From Verrucomicrobiia bacterium (lineage in GTDB: Bacteria; Verrucomicrobiota; Verrucomicrobiia; Limisphaerales; DASXHY01): DNA of 64,000 bases. Every line of letters starts with the position of its first letter. Within the stretch, counting starts at the first letter, position 1. The translations under genes and the position numbers were made by a program. Where the stretch lies: positions 48,338-112,337 of the forward strand of contig DASPIL010000066.1 in the NCBI GenBank assembly GCA_035629175.1. Reading direction: 5' to 3'. This document shows, one piece after another, positions 1 through 7,728 of the stretch. The notes below the pieces were generated by a model that had not been told where the DNA came from, did not search any database, and was given only the letters and a program-made list of their open reading frames with translations.

Positions 1-1047
1 TACGGCGGCATGAGCATCTATGATCCGATGCTGGGCGGAACGATCTGGCAGCAGAGCCCTGTTGTTCCGGGCGAAGGATTCGTCATCACCAAGACCTACA
101 CGGTGAAATCCACCGATCCAAAACTGTTGTGCAACACAGCGACTGCCATCGGCCACCCGCCGACCGGTTACGCGGTGAAGCATCAGTCCAGCTGGACAGT
201 ATCCATCAGCAATGTTGCGTCGCTGCCGAAGCCGAACTGCCCAGTGGTGCAATCCGGCAACTGCTACGTGAAGCTGAACTTCAGCGGCATCTCTGGGTGC
301 ACGAGCTTCAAGATCAAGCGCTCCCTGACGTCGGGTGGACCTTACACCGTCATCAAGAGCGGTTATACCTCGACCAGCTATACGGACACGACCTGCGACA
401 ACGGGAAGCTGTATTACTATGTGATCTCCTGCATGGTGAACGGCGTCGAAAGCCCGAACTCGGATGAGGCATGCGCGGTGCCGAGCGCCGGATTGCCGAG
501 CCCGTGGCAGACCCGCGACATCGGTAATGTCGGCTTGTCAGGCAACGCCAGCTACGCCTCCGGCACGCGCAAGTTCACGCTCATCGGTTCCGGAGAAGAC
601 ATCTGGAACGGTTCGGATGAATTCCGCTTCGCCTACCAGGTCGCCAGCGGCAACTGCACCATCGTGGCCCGGGTGGCCAGCGTTGGAAACACCGACCCAT
701 GGGCGAAGGCCGGCATCATGATCCGTGACAACCTCACGTCCGGATCGGAGCACGCCTCACTGTTCGTGACGCCTGGGAATGGTGTTGCGGCCCAATACCG
801 CGACAACACTGGCGGCAGCAGCGAAAACGTGAACACCACCGGCCTATCGGCGCCTTACTGGGTGAAGCTGATTCGCAGTGGAAACACATTCACTGCCTAT
901 CGCTCAGCGAATGGATCTTCCTGGACCCACATCGGATCCAAGACGATCTACATGTCGAGCACCGTCTACATCGGCCTGGCGGTCACCAGCCATAAGGACG
1001 GCACAGCGTGCACGGCCACGTTTGATAACGTGACGGTCTCGCCTTAA
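1..1047 (+). CDS. Secreted fibronectin-III/beta-sandwich protein, C-terminal part
   Basis: The reading frame is open from the first base, so this is the 3' end of a larger gene whose start lies outside the window. The visible 348 codons contain a fibronectin type III-like domain at about residues 75-155 (GYTSTSYTDTT, YYYVISC) and a C-terminal domain at about 160-345 with WNGSDEFRFAYQ and WAKAGIMIRDN. That second pattern is typical of DUF1349/LamG-like beta-sandwich modules at the ends of extracellular proteins in Verrucomicrobiota and Planctomycetota. Such modules usually bind carbohydrate or act as spacers. No catalytic domain is visible, so the enzymatic or adhesive role depends on the missing part. 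A strong hairpin follows the stop codon. Confidence 0.75.
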   Translation, partial: YGGMSIYDPMLGGTIWQQSPVVPGEGFVITKTYTVKSTDPKLLCNTATAIGHPPTGYAVKHQSSWTVSISNVASLPKPNCPVVQSGNCYVKLNFSGISGCTSFKIKRSLTSGGPYTVIKSGYTSTSYTDTTCDNGKLYYYVISCMVNGVESPNSDEACAVPSAGLPSPWQTRDIGNVGLSGNASYASGTRKFTLIGSGEDIWNGSDEFRFAYQVASGNCTIVARVASVGNTDPWAKAGIMIRDNLTSGSEHASLFVTPGNGVAAQYRDNTGGSSENVNTTGLSAPYWVKLIRSGNTFTAYRSANGSSWTHIGSKTIYMSSTVYIGLAVTSHKDGTACTATFDNVTVSP

Positions 1048-1065
1048 CCACCAACGAATGAACAA

Positions 1066-1095
1066 CGCCCCCGGCTTTCGAGCCGGGGGCGCTTT
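1066..1095 (+). terminator. UUCG-loop hairpin terminator
   Basis: An 11-bp perfect GC-rich stem (CGCCCCCGGCT / AGCCGGGGGCG) closes a TTCG tetraloop and is followed by a short CTTT. It sits 19 bases after the preceding stop codon. The T tract is weak. The 3' arm ends only 7 bases before the ATG of the next gene, so the stem contains that gene's only G-rich Shine-Dalgarno candidate. Confidence 0.7.
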
Positions 1096-1098
1096 GCA

Positions 1099-2379
1099 AT
1101 GAAGCAACGCGCAATCATCGGAATTTGCCTCGGGGTTCTTGTCATCGGCTGCTATCTGGCATGGCGATCCACCCCGGCCACAGCCCCGATCGAACCTTCG
1201 GTGGTTGCATTGGAAAACGAAAAGCAAATAGAGAAAGTCGAAGCCGCGGTGCCTGTGATCCCAGCTGACGGGTCCGAGCCGACCGCCGCAAATCTTCCGC
1301 AGACGCAATTGTTGCGGGATGTCCTGACCGCCATTGAAGGCGTGCAATCCACGGCCGACGCACTGGAGCGCGAAGCTCGTCTGGCGAAGGCCGCTGCTGA
1401 AGTTGCTGTTGAGGATATTCCTGAAGTCATGGCCTTCCTTTGGAACAAGGAACACATTTCTACACATGGGGATGAGCTGCGCAAACGATTGCTGCAGCGG
1501 TGGGCCGAACTGGATCCGAAGGCGGCCGCAGAATGGGTTAAGAACCAGCCGCAGGACGCGCGGCAAACCGATGCCATGAGCCGCATCGCGGGAATCTGGA
1601 GCGGCCAAAATTTTGAAGAGGCAAATGCCTGGGCGGGTGCGCTTCCCGAAGGCGACCTGAGGAACGAAGCGCAGGCCCATATCGCGTACGAGGTCGCAAC
1701 GACCTCGCCCATGGACGCAATGCAGCTGGCGGTGGCGATGCCACCCGGGGCAACGCGCGATGACCTGCTTGCGCATGTGGCGAGCATGTGGGCGGCGGCA
1801 GATTCGGCAGGCGCGCTGGCCTGGACCAAACAGATTGAAGATGTGGAACTGCGCGAGCGATTGCTCGTGAGCGTAATCACTGCGATGGGCAATGCCACTC
1901 CCGCTGAAGCCGCGAAACTCGCGCTGGAGCTGCTGCCGCAGGGCAGAAACCAGGAGGACGCGGTGATGTCGCTGATCCAGGTTTGGGCGCAGCGCGAGCC
2001 CGAAACGGTCGCACAATGGGTGGCCAGCTTTTCCGTTGGAGAGCTGCAGCAAACGGGCGTGCAGAACCTGGTGAAGATCTGGGCGGATGCGGACATGCAG
2101 CGCGTGGGGCAATGGCTGAATGGTTTGGGAGAAGGCGCTGTTCGCGACGCCGGCATTTGCGCGCTCATCGAGAAGATTCTGCCTCAGGATCCAAAAATCG
2201 CGGCTGATTGGACGCGCAGCATCAGCGACGTCAAATTGCGCCAGCAGGAAATTGAGAATCTTGGCGAGGTGTGGCTGACCATCAATCCAGCGGCTGCGCG
2301 CGAGTTCCTTGAAAAGGCGCCCATTACTCCAGAAGCCCGCCAACGCCTGCTTCAGCCCCCTGCACCTGCCTCGGCGTAA
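1099..2379 (+). CDS. Membrane-anchored helical-repeat protein of unknown function
   Basis: This 426-residue protein begins with a single hydrophobic segment (residues 5-21, IIGICLGVLVIGCYLAW) that looks like an uncleaved anchor or signal peptide. The rest is almost all alpha-helical. From about residue 130 to the end it shows degenerate repeats of roughly 33-36 residues built around W-A-x-x-[DE]-P-x-x-A-x-x-W (WAELDPKAAAEW, WAQREPETVAQW, WLTINPAAAREF). They resemble TPR/HEAT-like solenoids, which normally bind proteins. No catalytic motif is seen. The ATG lies directly behind the terminator hairpin of the preceding gene. Similar repeat proteins are common in Verrucomicrobiota, but I know no assigned role. 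Confidence 0.75.
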   Translation: MKQRAIIGICLGVLVIGCYLAWRSTPATAPIEPSVVALENEKQIEKVEAAVPVIPADGSEPTAANLPQTQLLRDVLTAIEGVQSTADALEREARLAKAAAEVAVEDIPEVMAFLWNKEHISTHGDELRKRLLQRWAELDPKAAAEWVKNQPQDARQTDAMSRIAGIWSGQNFEEANAWAGALPEGDLRNEAQAHIAYEVATTSPMDAMQLAVAMPPGATRDDLLAHVASMWAAADSAGALAWTKQIEDVELRERLLVSVITAMGNATPAEAAKLALELLPQGRNQEDAVMSLIQVWAQREPETVAQWVASFSVGELQQTGVQNLVKIWADADMQRVGQWLNGLGEGAVRDAGICALIEKILPQDPKIAADWTRSISDVKLRQQEIENLGEVWLTINPAAAREFLEKAPITPEARQRLLQPPAPASA

Positions 2380-2472
2380 AAGCTGGAATCCGCCTCCTGC
2401 CTGAGTAGGCAAGTTCCCCGTCGCATTTTCCCCGGATCGACTTACGGTTACCTCGAGATTTCGGAGGAACTA

Positions 2473-4563
2473 ATGCCGTGGACACGTTCGCAGGGATGGC
2501 TGCTGCGCTTTGCGCAATTCAGCGGCATCGCGCTGGTGTGCATTGGGACGGTCGTGCTCTGCGGCTGGGTCGCGAACCTTCCCGGTCTTGCGAGCTGGAC
2601 CGCAAGCGGGAGCCCCATGAACCCCCTCTCTGCCCTGTTGTTCATGCTCGGCGGCATGACACTGTTGCGTCGGACGGCGCGCCTTCGGAAGGAAGGACGC
2701 GATTGGTTTTCGGGGATCGCCTCAGCCATTCTGATCGTCGGTGGCGCCATCAAGTTCGGTGAATGCTTCGGATGGCAAAGCACCGCCGCGGCCGCCTTGT
2801 ACCAGATGCTCAACGGGATCAATGCGGGTTTCCCTACGCATGAGATCGCGACCGCCAGCGCCCTGGGTTTTGTTCTCTGCGGGTTGGGCCTTGGATTGAT
2901 GGATTATCGAACCTCCGCAGGATACGGCCCGGCGCGGGCATGCCTCCTGGCGAGCCTGTTCCTCAGTCTTCTGGCACTCGTCGGTTACGCATTCCGGGTC
3001 CTGCCACTCTACAGCATCGGTTCAACAATCCCCATGCCCCTCGCATCAGCAGTGAGTCTGGGATTAATCAGCGCGGGCGGACTTGCAGCGCGGCCAGATT
3101 CCGGCTTCATGCGGCTGATCACTAGCGATACCACTGCGGGGGCAACCGCGCGGCGTCTCCTGCCAGCGGCGTTGTTGATTCCGCTGATCCTCGGCGCAAT
3201 CCGTTTCACAGGAGCGCGGCATGGCGTTCTTGAATCGGAATTCGGCACATCGCTTTTTGTCGTCGCAAACATCGTGCTGTTTGCGCTGCTGATCTGGTGG
3301 AACTCGCGGATGTTGTTCGCCGCTGAGCAGGAACGGACCCGGGCCGAACGCCGGCTCGCCGTGCAATATGGAGTCACACGCATCCTGGCCGAAGCAACCG
3401 ATGTGAGTGCCGCGATGCAATCGATCGTGCGATCCATCTGCGATTGCATGGGCTGGGACGTGGGGGAGGTGTGGCGCGTTGATGATAACGGGAAGTTGAT
3501 CCGTTGCGAACACGTTTACACCCGCTCACTCGAATTTGATCATTTCGCGGAAATCACCTGCAGGCTGGCGTTGTCGCAGGGAACCGGGCTTCCAGGGCGC
3601 TCATGGGAAAAGCGTGAAGCGATATGGCTCGCGGACATCAACAGCAGTTCGCAGCAGTTCTCCCGCGCGATTGCTGTCACTGAAGCAGGATTGCGCAGCG
3701 CCATCGTTTTTCCCATCCGATTCAATGGAAGCGTGTGCGGCGTGTTTGAGTTCTTCAGCGCCCGTTCGCAGCAGCCCGACGACGCATTGCTGCAGACGCT
3801 CACTGCGATCGGCTATCAGATTGGGCAGTTTGCCGATCGCAAGCAGGCCGAGGATCAGTTGAAACGGACCAGCGCCGACCTTGCGCGTTCGAACACGGAA
3901 CTGCAGCAGTTTGCTTACGTCGCGTCGCACGATTTGTCAGAACCGTTGCGCATGATCGTCAGCTACCTGCAACTTCTTGTTTCCCGCCACCGGGCCCGCC
4001 TGGACGCAGAGGCGATGGAGTTCATCGGGTATGCAGTCGACGGCGCCGAACGCATGCAGAAGCTGATTCACGATCTGCTGGCTTATGCCCGCGTGGATAG
4101 CAAGGCGCGGGAGTTTCAACCGACAGACTGCAACCAGGTTCTGGCGGGAGTGCTGTTAAACCTGAAGGTAATCATCGATGAAACGGCGGCCGCCATTGAA
4201 CACGAAACGTTGCCCACGGTGTTGGGCGACGCCATTCAATTGACCCAGGTCTTCCAGAACCTGATCAGCAACGCCATCAAGTTTCGAGGTCCGCGGCCAC
4301 CGCACATTACGATTTCAGCTGAACCGCGAGAGGGTGAATGGCTATTCAAAGTGGCCGACAACGGAATCGGGATTGATGCCCGAAATTTCGAGCGCGTCTT
4401 TGTGATCTTCCAGCGACTGCATACGCGGCAGGAATATCCCGGCACGGGAATTGGGCTGGCGATTTGCAAGAAAATCATCGAGCGGCATGGAGGAAGGATC
4501 TGGGTGGAGTCCGAGCCGGGGCAGGGAACCACTTTTTGGTTCACAATTCCCGCGCGAACGTAA
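2473..4563 (+). CDS. Membrane GAF-domain sensor histidine kinase
   Basis: The 696-residue protein starts 6 bases after a good GGAGGA ribosome site. Residues 1-275 hold about eight hydrophobic segments forming an integral membrane sensor region. A GAF domain follows (about 290-455), then a HisKA domain with the H-box at YVASHDLSEPLR (His486). An HATPase_c domain follows with the N-box NLISNAIKF, a G1 box DNGIGI and a G2 box GTGIGLAI. The layout from GAF onward resembles phytochrome-type kinases, but no chromophore-binding cysteine was identified. It probably autophosphorylates in response to a membrane or small-molecule signal. The next gene encodes a receiver-phosphatase that is a natural partner. 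About 225 non-coding bases separate the two. Confidence 0.9.
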   Translation: MPWTRSQGWLLRFAQFSGIALVCIGTVVLCGWVANLPGLASWTASGSPMNPLSALLFMLGGMTLLRRTARLRKEGRDWFSGIASAILIVGGAIKFGECFGWQSTAAAALYQMLNGINAGFPTHEIATASALGFVLCGLGLGLMDYRTSAGYGPARACLLASLFLSLLALVGYAFRVLPLYSIGSTIPMPLASAVSLGLISAGGLAARPDSGFMRLITSDTTAGATARRLLPAALLIPLILGAIRFTGARHGVLESEFGTSLFVVANIVLFALLIWWNSRMLFAAEQERTRAERRLAVQYGVTRILAEATDVSAAMQSIVRSICDCMGWDVGEVWRVDDNGKLIRCEHVYTRSLEFDHFAEITCRLALSQGTGLPGRSWEKREAIWLADINSSSQQFSRAIAVTEAGLRSAIVFPIRFNGSVCGVFEFFSARSQQPDDALLQTLTAIGYQIGQFADRKQAEDQLKRTSADLARSNTELQQFAYVASHDLSEPLRMIVSYLQLLVSRHRARLDAEAMEFIGYAVDGAERMQKLIHDLLAYARVDSKAREFQPTDCNQVLAGVLLNLKVIIDETAAAIEHETLPTVLGDAIQLTQVFQNLISNAIKFRGPRPPHITISAEPREGEWLFKVADNGIGIDARNFERVFVIFQRLHTRQEYPGTGIGLAICKKIIERHGGRIWVESEPGQGTTFWFTIPART

Positions 4564-4790
4564 GGGCGGGCCGCCGCGCATGTCCCTTAAGTGCTGGAGC
4601 GCACGCCGGAGCGCAGCCTTCAAGTTGCTTGAACGTGACGAATGCGAGAGTGTTGGAATTGTCGGCGCGCCTCACTCCACGCGCGCTGGAGCGGCAGGAA
4701 TTCCGCGCGCCTGGAAGGAAGGTATCCTGCCCATGTCCGCCGCCGCAGCCGAGCTTATAGACTTCGCCCAATACCCGACTTCAACATGCG

Positions 4791-6071
4791 ATGCACTCGC
4801 TTGAAACAACCCGGATGCCATCCGAGCAGAACCTGAAAGCTTTCGCCCCGCAGATTCGCGCTCTGCTGGTCGAGGACAATCCTGCCGACGCCCGTCTCAT
4901 TGAGGCAATGCTCAGCGAAGCCGAGGGCGGCTCATTTCGCCTCGAGCGAGTCGACCGCGTCAGTCGCGGCATAGAGCGGCTTCAGCAGGGAGGCATTGAC
5001 GTCGTGTTGTCCGACCTGTCGCTTCCCGACAGTCACGGCCTTGAGACATTCACTCAACTCCATGCCGCAGCGCCGCGGATTCCCATCATCGTTCTGAGCG
5101 GGTTGAGCGACACGACCATCGCCGTCAAAGCGGTGCATGAAGGCGCGCAGGATTTTCTCGTGAAAGGTGAGGTGGATGGCCGGCTCCTCGCGCGTTCCAT
5201 TCGTTACGCAATCGAACGGAAGGCCATGTCCGAGCAATTGCATCGCTACGCAGATGAACTTCGCAAAAAGAACGCCCAACTTGAGGCGGACTTCAGCATG
5301 GCGCGTGAGATCCAGCAGATCTTCCTGCCGAACCAGTATCCTACGTTTCCGCAGTGGGAAACCCCTGAGCGGAGCGCCCTTGGTTTTTCGCATCGATACT
5401 TGTCGGCCGAAGCCGTCGGCGGGGATTTCTTTGATTTCTTCGCGATCAACGATTCCACATGCGGCGTGTTGATCTGCGATGTCATGGGCCATGGGATGCG
5501 GGCGGCGCTGATCACGGCAATCATGCGGGGCCTGATCGAGGAGTTGATGCTGACGGCGGGAGACGCGGGCCGGTTTCTCACGGAGATCAACCGCAGTCTG
5601 CGTGCGATTCTGCGGCAGACGCGGGAGCCGTTTCTTGCCACGGCTTTTTACGGCGTGCTGGACGTTGGGGCAGCCGAAATGCGCTTTGCCAATGCTGGAC
5701 ATCCGAGCCCGTTTTTCCTGAGTTGGAACCGCCGGCTTGTGGAGCCGTTGAAACATTTCGATGCGCGACATGGGCCTGCGTTGGGATTGTTTGAGCGATC
5801 GGTTTACCCGACGTGCAGGATTGAATTGAGCGGACGTGATCGGCTGATCCTGTTCACGGACGGCATTTACGAAGTGAACAACGAAGCCGGCGAAGAGTGG
5901 GGCCAACAACGGTTGCTGGAAATGGTGCAATCTGGATTGGATTCGCCGACTGAAAAGATTTTTGACGACCTGTTGCGGGAGGCGCAGCGGTTTTCGGGCA
6001 CGAGCACTTTTGAAGATGATGTCTGCCTCGCGGGCGTTGAGGTGCGCGCCCTGATGACGCATGGAACTTAG
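4791..6071 (+). CDS. Receiver-PP2C (SpoIIE/RsbU-type) phosphatase
   Basis: The protein has an N-terminal response-regulator receiver (residues about 22-145) with the acidic pocket VEDN, the phospho-acceptor Asp75 in VLSDLSLPD and the conserved Lys in FLVKG. A short coiled coil (150-175) links it to a SpoIIE-type PP2C phosphatase domain with the metal-binding signatures EAVGGDFFDF, CDVMGHGM and LFTDGIYE. Proteins of this design dephosphorylate anti-anti-sigma factors when their receiver is phosphorylated. The preceding kinase is the obvious phosphodonor, but no anti-sigma or STAS gene is nearby. ATGs also occur at 4786 and 4815 and no start has a clear ribosome site, so the N-terminus is uncertain by a few residues. 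Confidence 0.9.
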   Translation: MHSLETTRMPSEQNLKAFAPQIRALLVEDNPADARLIEAMLSEAEGGSFRLERVDRVSRGIERLQQGGIDVVLSDLSLPDSHGLETFTQLHAAAPRIPIIVLSGLSDTTIAVKAVHEGAQDFLVKGEVDGRLLARSIRYAIERKAMSEQLHRYADELRKKNAQLEADFSMAREIQQIFLPNQYPTFPQWETPERSALGFSHRYLSAEAVGGDFFDFFAINDSTCGVLICDVMGHGMRAALITAIMRGLIEELMLTAGDAGRFLTEINRSLRAILRQTREPFLATAFYGVLDVGAAEMRFANAGHPSPFFLSWNRRLVEPLKHFDARHGPALGLFERSVYPTCRIELSGRDRLILFTDGIYEVNNEAGEEWGQQRLLEMVQSGLDSPTEKIFDDLLREAQRFSGTSTFEDDVCLAGVEVRALMTHGT

Positions 6072-6129
6072 GCCGGGAGCCGGGTTTGACCCTAATGCCG
6101 GCGGGGCAAACTGCGGTTATGTTCAACAC

Positions 6130-6354
6130 ATGCAGCAGCCTGCTCTCACCCGTTTGCTCGTGCGAAATGCGCGATCGCAAAAGTTCCTTAAAGCCGCCGG
6201 GGGGTGGACAAAAGAGGCTGAGGCTGCATGGAATTTTCCGAATCCCGTCAATGCCATCCACACTTGCATGGCAAAGGGATTGCGCCAGGTGGAGTTGGTG
6301 GTGCGGTTTGAAGGCGACAGCGGCGACCGCCGCCTGGTGGTGAATTGCCGTTGA
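6130..6354 (+). CDS. Small protein of unknown function (74 aa)
   Basis: This short gene lies in the 300-base gap between the phosphatase and yggS. The protein is basic at the N-terminus (ALTRLLVRNARSQKFL), has a central W-T-x-E-A-x-x-A segment and ends in a beta-like ELVVRFEG stretch. It has no signal peptide, membrane segment or named domain. The frame is open further upstream (to 6061, overlapping the phosphatase stop), but the ATG at 6130 gives a compact protein. I am moderately confident that it is real because its composition is protein-like and it fills a gap between genes of opposite strand. I do not recognise a function. Confidence 0.5.
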   Translation: MQQPALTRLLVRNARSQKFLKAAGGWTKEAEAAWNFPNPVNAIHTCMAKGLRQVELVVRFEGDSGDRRLVVNCR

Positions 6355-6374
6355 ACGTTGGGCGGGTGAATTGT

Positions 6375-7067
6375 TCAGGCCGCAGTTCTCTTGCGTTCAC
6401 CGAACAACGCGGTTCCGATCCGTACAATCGTCGCGCCTTCCTCGATCGCCAGTTCAAAATCCCCGGACATTCCCATGCTCAAGTGCGGGAGGGGCGCGCC
6501 GAGAACGTCTTCGCAACGCTGTTTGAGTTCCCGCAGTTGCCGAAAGATCGGCCGCAATCGCTGCGCGTCTGTCGTGTAAGGCGGAATCGTCATCAGCCCA
6601 TGAATTTCCAGTCGCGGCAGGGCATTGATCGAAGCCAGGTCGGCGAGCAGCTGTTCTGAACGGTAGCCAAACTTGCTCGCCTCGCCCGCCAGATTTATTT
6701 CCAGGAGAATCGGCATCCTGCGTGCGGCCTGGTCGCAGCGCTTGTTGATTTCCTCCGCAAGAGGGAGGCTGTCGACGCTTTGAATCATCTCAAACAGTTG
6801 CACCGCCTCGCGTACCTTATTCGTTTGCAGGTGGCCGATCATGTGCCATCGGACCGACGCCGTGCAGAGGGGGATTTTCGAGCGGGCTTCCTGCACCTTG
6901 TTTTCGCCGATGAACCTTATTCCGAGCCTGGCGGCTTCGTTTACCGCTTCAGGAGGCTGTCCCTTTGAAACGGCGAGCAGCAGGACGCCCGAGGGTTCCC
7001 GGGCGCTGCGTTCGCACGCTTCGCGAATGCGTTGTTGAATCGATTCAAGGTTCTTGTCCAAACTCAC
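6375..7067 (-). CDS. yggS: YggS-family PLP homeostasis protein
   Basis: The 230-residue protein matches the YggS/PROSC (PLPBP) family over its whole length. It has the PLP-binding lysine in LLAVSKGQP (Lys35), the FIGENKVQEA and WHMIGHLQTNK motifs, and the C-terminal phosphate-binding HLSMGMSGDFELAIEEGATIVR-type segment (about residues 194-215). These proteins bind pyridoxal 5'-phosphate without a known catalytic activity and buffer cellular PLP, affecting amino-acid and keto-acid pools. The start is a GTG at 7065-7067. It is transcribed away from the EVE-domain gene, with about 40 bases between the two starts. Confidence 0.93.
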   Translation of the reverse strand: MSLDKNLESIQQRIREACERSAREPSGVLLLAVSKGQPPEAVNEAARLGIRFIGENKVQEARSKIPLCTASVRWHMIGHLQTNKVREAVQLFEMIQSVDSLPLAEEINKRCDQAARRMPILLEINLAGEASKFGYRSEQLLADLASINALPRLEIHGLMTIPPYTTDAQRLRPIFRQLRELKQRCEDVLGAPLPHLSMGMSGDFELAIEEGATIVRIGTALFGERKRTAA

Positions 7068-7107
7068 GAGGCAATCGTAGATCGACCATTGCGGATCGTA
7101 AATGCCT

Positions 7108-7521
7108 ATGAACTACTGGCTCGTGAAACAGGAACCCGAATCGTATTCGTGGGAAGACTTTGTGGGAGACGGGAGGACTGCCTGGACGGGGGTTCGGAAT
7201 TTCCAGGCGCGAAACAACCTGCGCGCGATGAAACGCGGCGACCTCGTTTGCTTTTATCACAGCGTTTCTGAAAAGCAGGTAATGGGCATCGCCCGCGTCG
7301 ATAGGGAAGCGTATGCCGATCCCACTGCGGATGAGGGAGATTGGTCCTGCGTGGATCTCAAACCCGTCAAACCACTGAAGAAACCCGTGACGCTGGACAC
7401 AATCAAGGGCGACAAGGCATTGCAGACGCTTCCATTGGTCAAGCAGTCGCGACTCTCGGTCACCCCGATGAATGAAGCGCAATTTGCGCGCATTCTGGAA
7501 CTCGGCGGCACGAAGGCCTAA
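7108..7521 (+). CDS. EVE-domain protein
   Basis: The protein of 137 residues is a single EVE domain (PUA-like fold). The family signature YWLVKQEPESYSW is at the very N-terminus, WTGVRNFQARNN follows, and FYHS and VMGIARV lie in the core. EVE proteins are thought to read modified bases in DNA or RNA; the human homologue is THYN1. I chose the ATG at 7108 because the family starts M-x-Y-W-L-V-K; an ATG two codons upstream (7102) is equally open. Nothing in the neighbourhood (yggS, smc) suggests a restriction role here. Confidence 0.9.
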   Translation: MNYWLVKQEPESYSWEDFVGDGRTAWTGVRNFQARNNLRAMKRGDLVCFYHSVSEKQVMGIARVDREAYADPTADEGDWSCVDLKPVKPLKKPVTLDTIKGDKALQTLPLVKQSRLSVTPMNEAQFARILELGGTKA

Positions 7522-7728
7522 AAGACCAACGATTTCCCCTTGCAGAACGGTAAAACAGGAGTAAAAACGCTGATGTAGTCGTTTTGATTGGGAATGTTAG
7601 GGTCCGGTAGAAGCACACAATCAAATCTCGGTTCCTCACCAATTAGTTGTGCTTTGGGAATAACTTTTGCCCATATGTAGTGGTTTTTCACTTTACTGCT
7701 CTGGGCAGCTTTGAAAGTGTAGGCGCCA

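Noticed and set aside
904..2412. Long minus-strand open frame (502 codons) opposite the helical-repeat gene
   Set aside because: Its translation is Arg/His/Cys-rich without domains, while the plus strand encodes clear repeats and a membrane anchor. It is an antisense shadow of GC-rich coding.
4932..6062. Minus-strand open frame (376 codons) opposite the SpoIIE phosphatase
   Set aside because: The plus strand has intact receiver and PP2C motifs; the antisense peptide has no family pattern.
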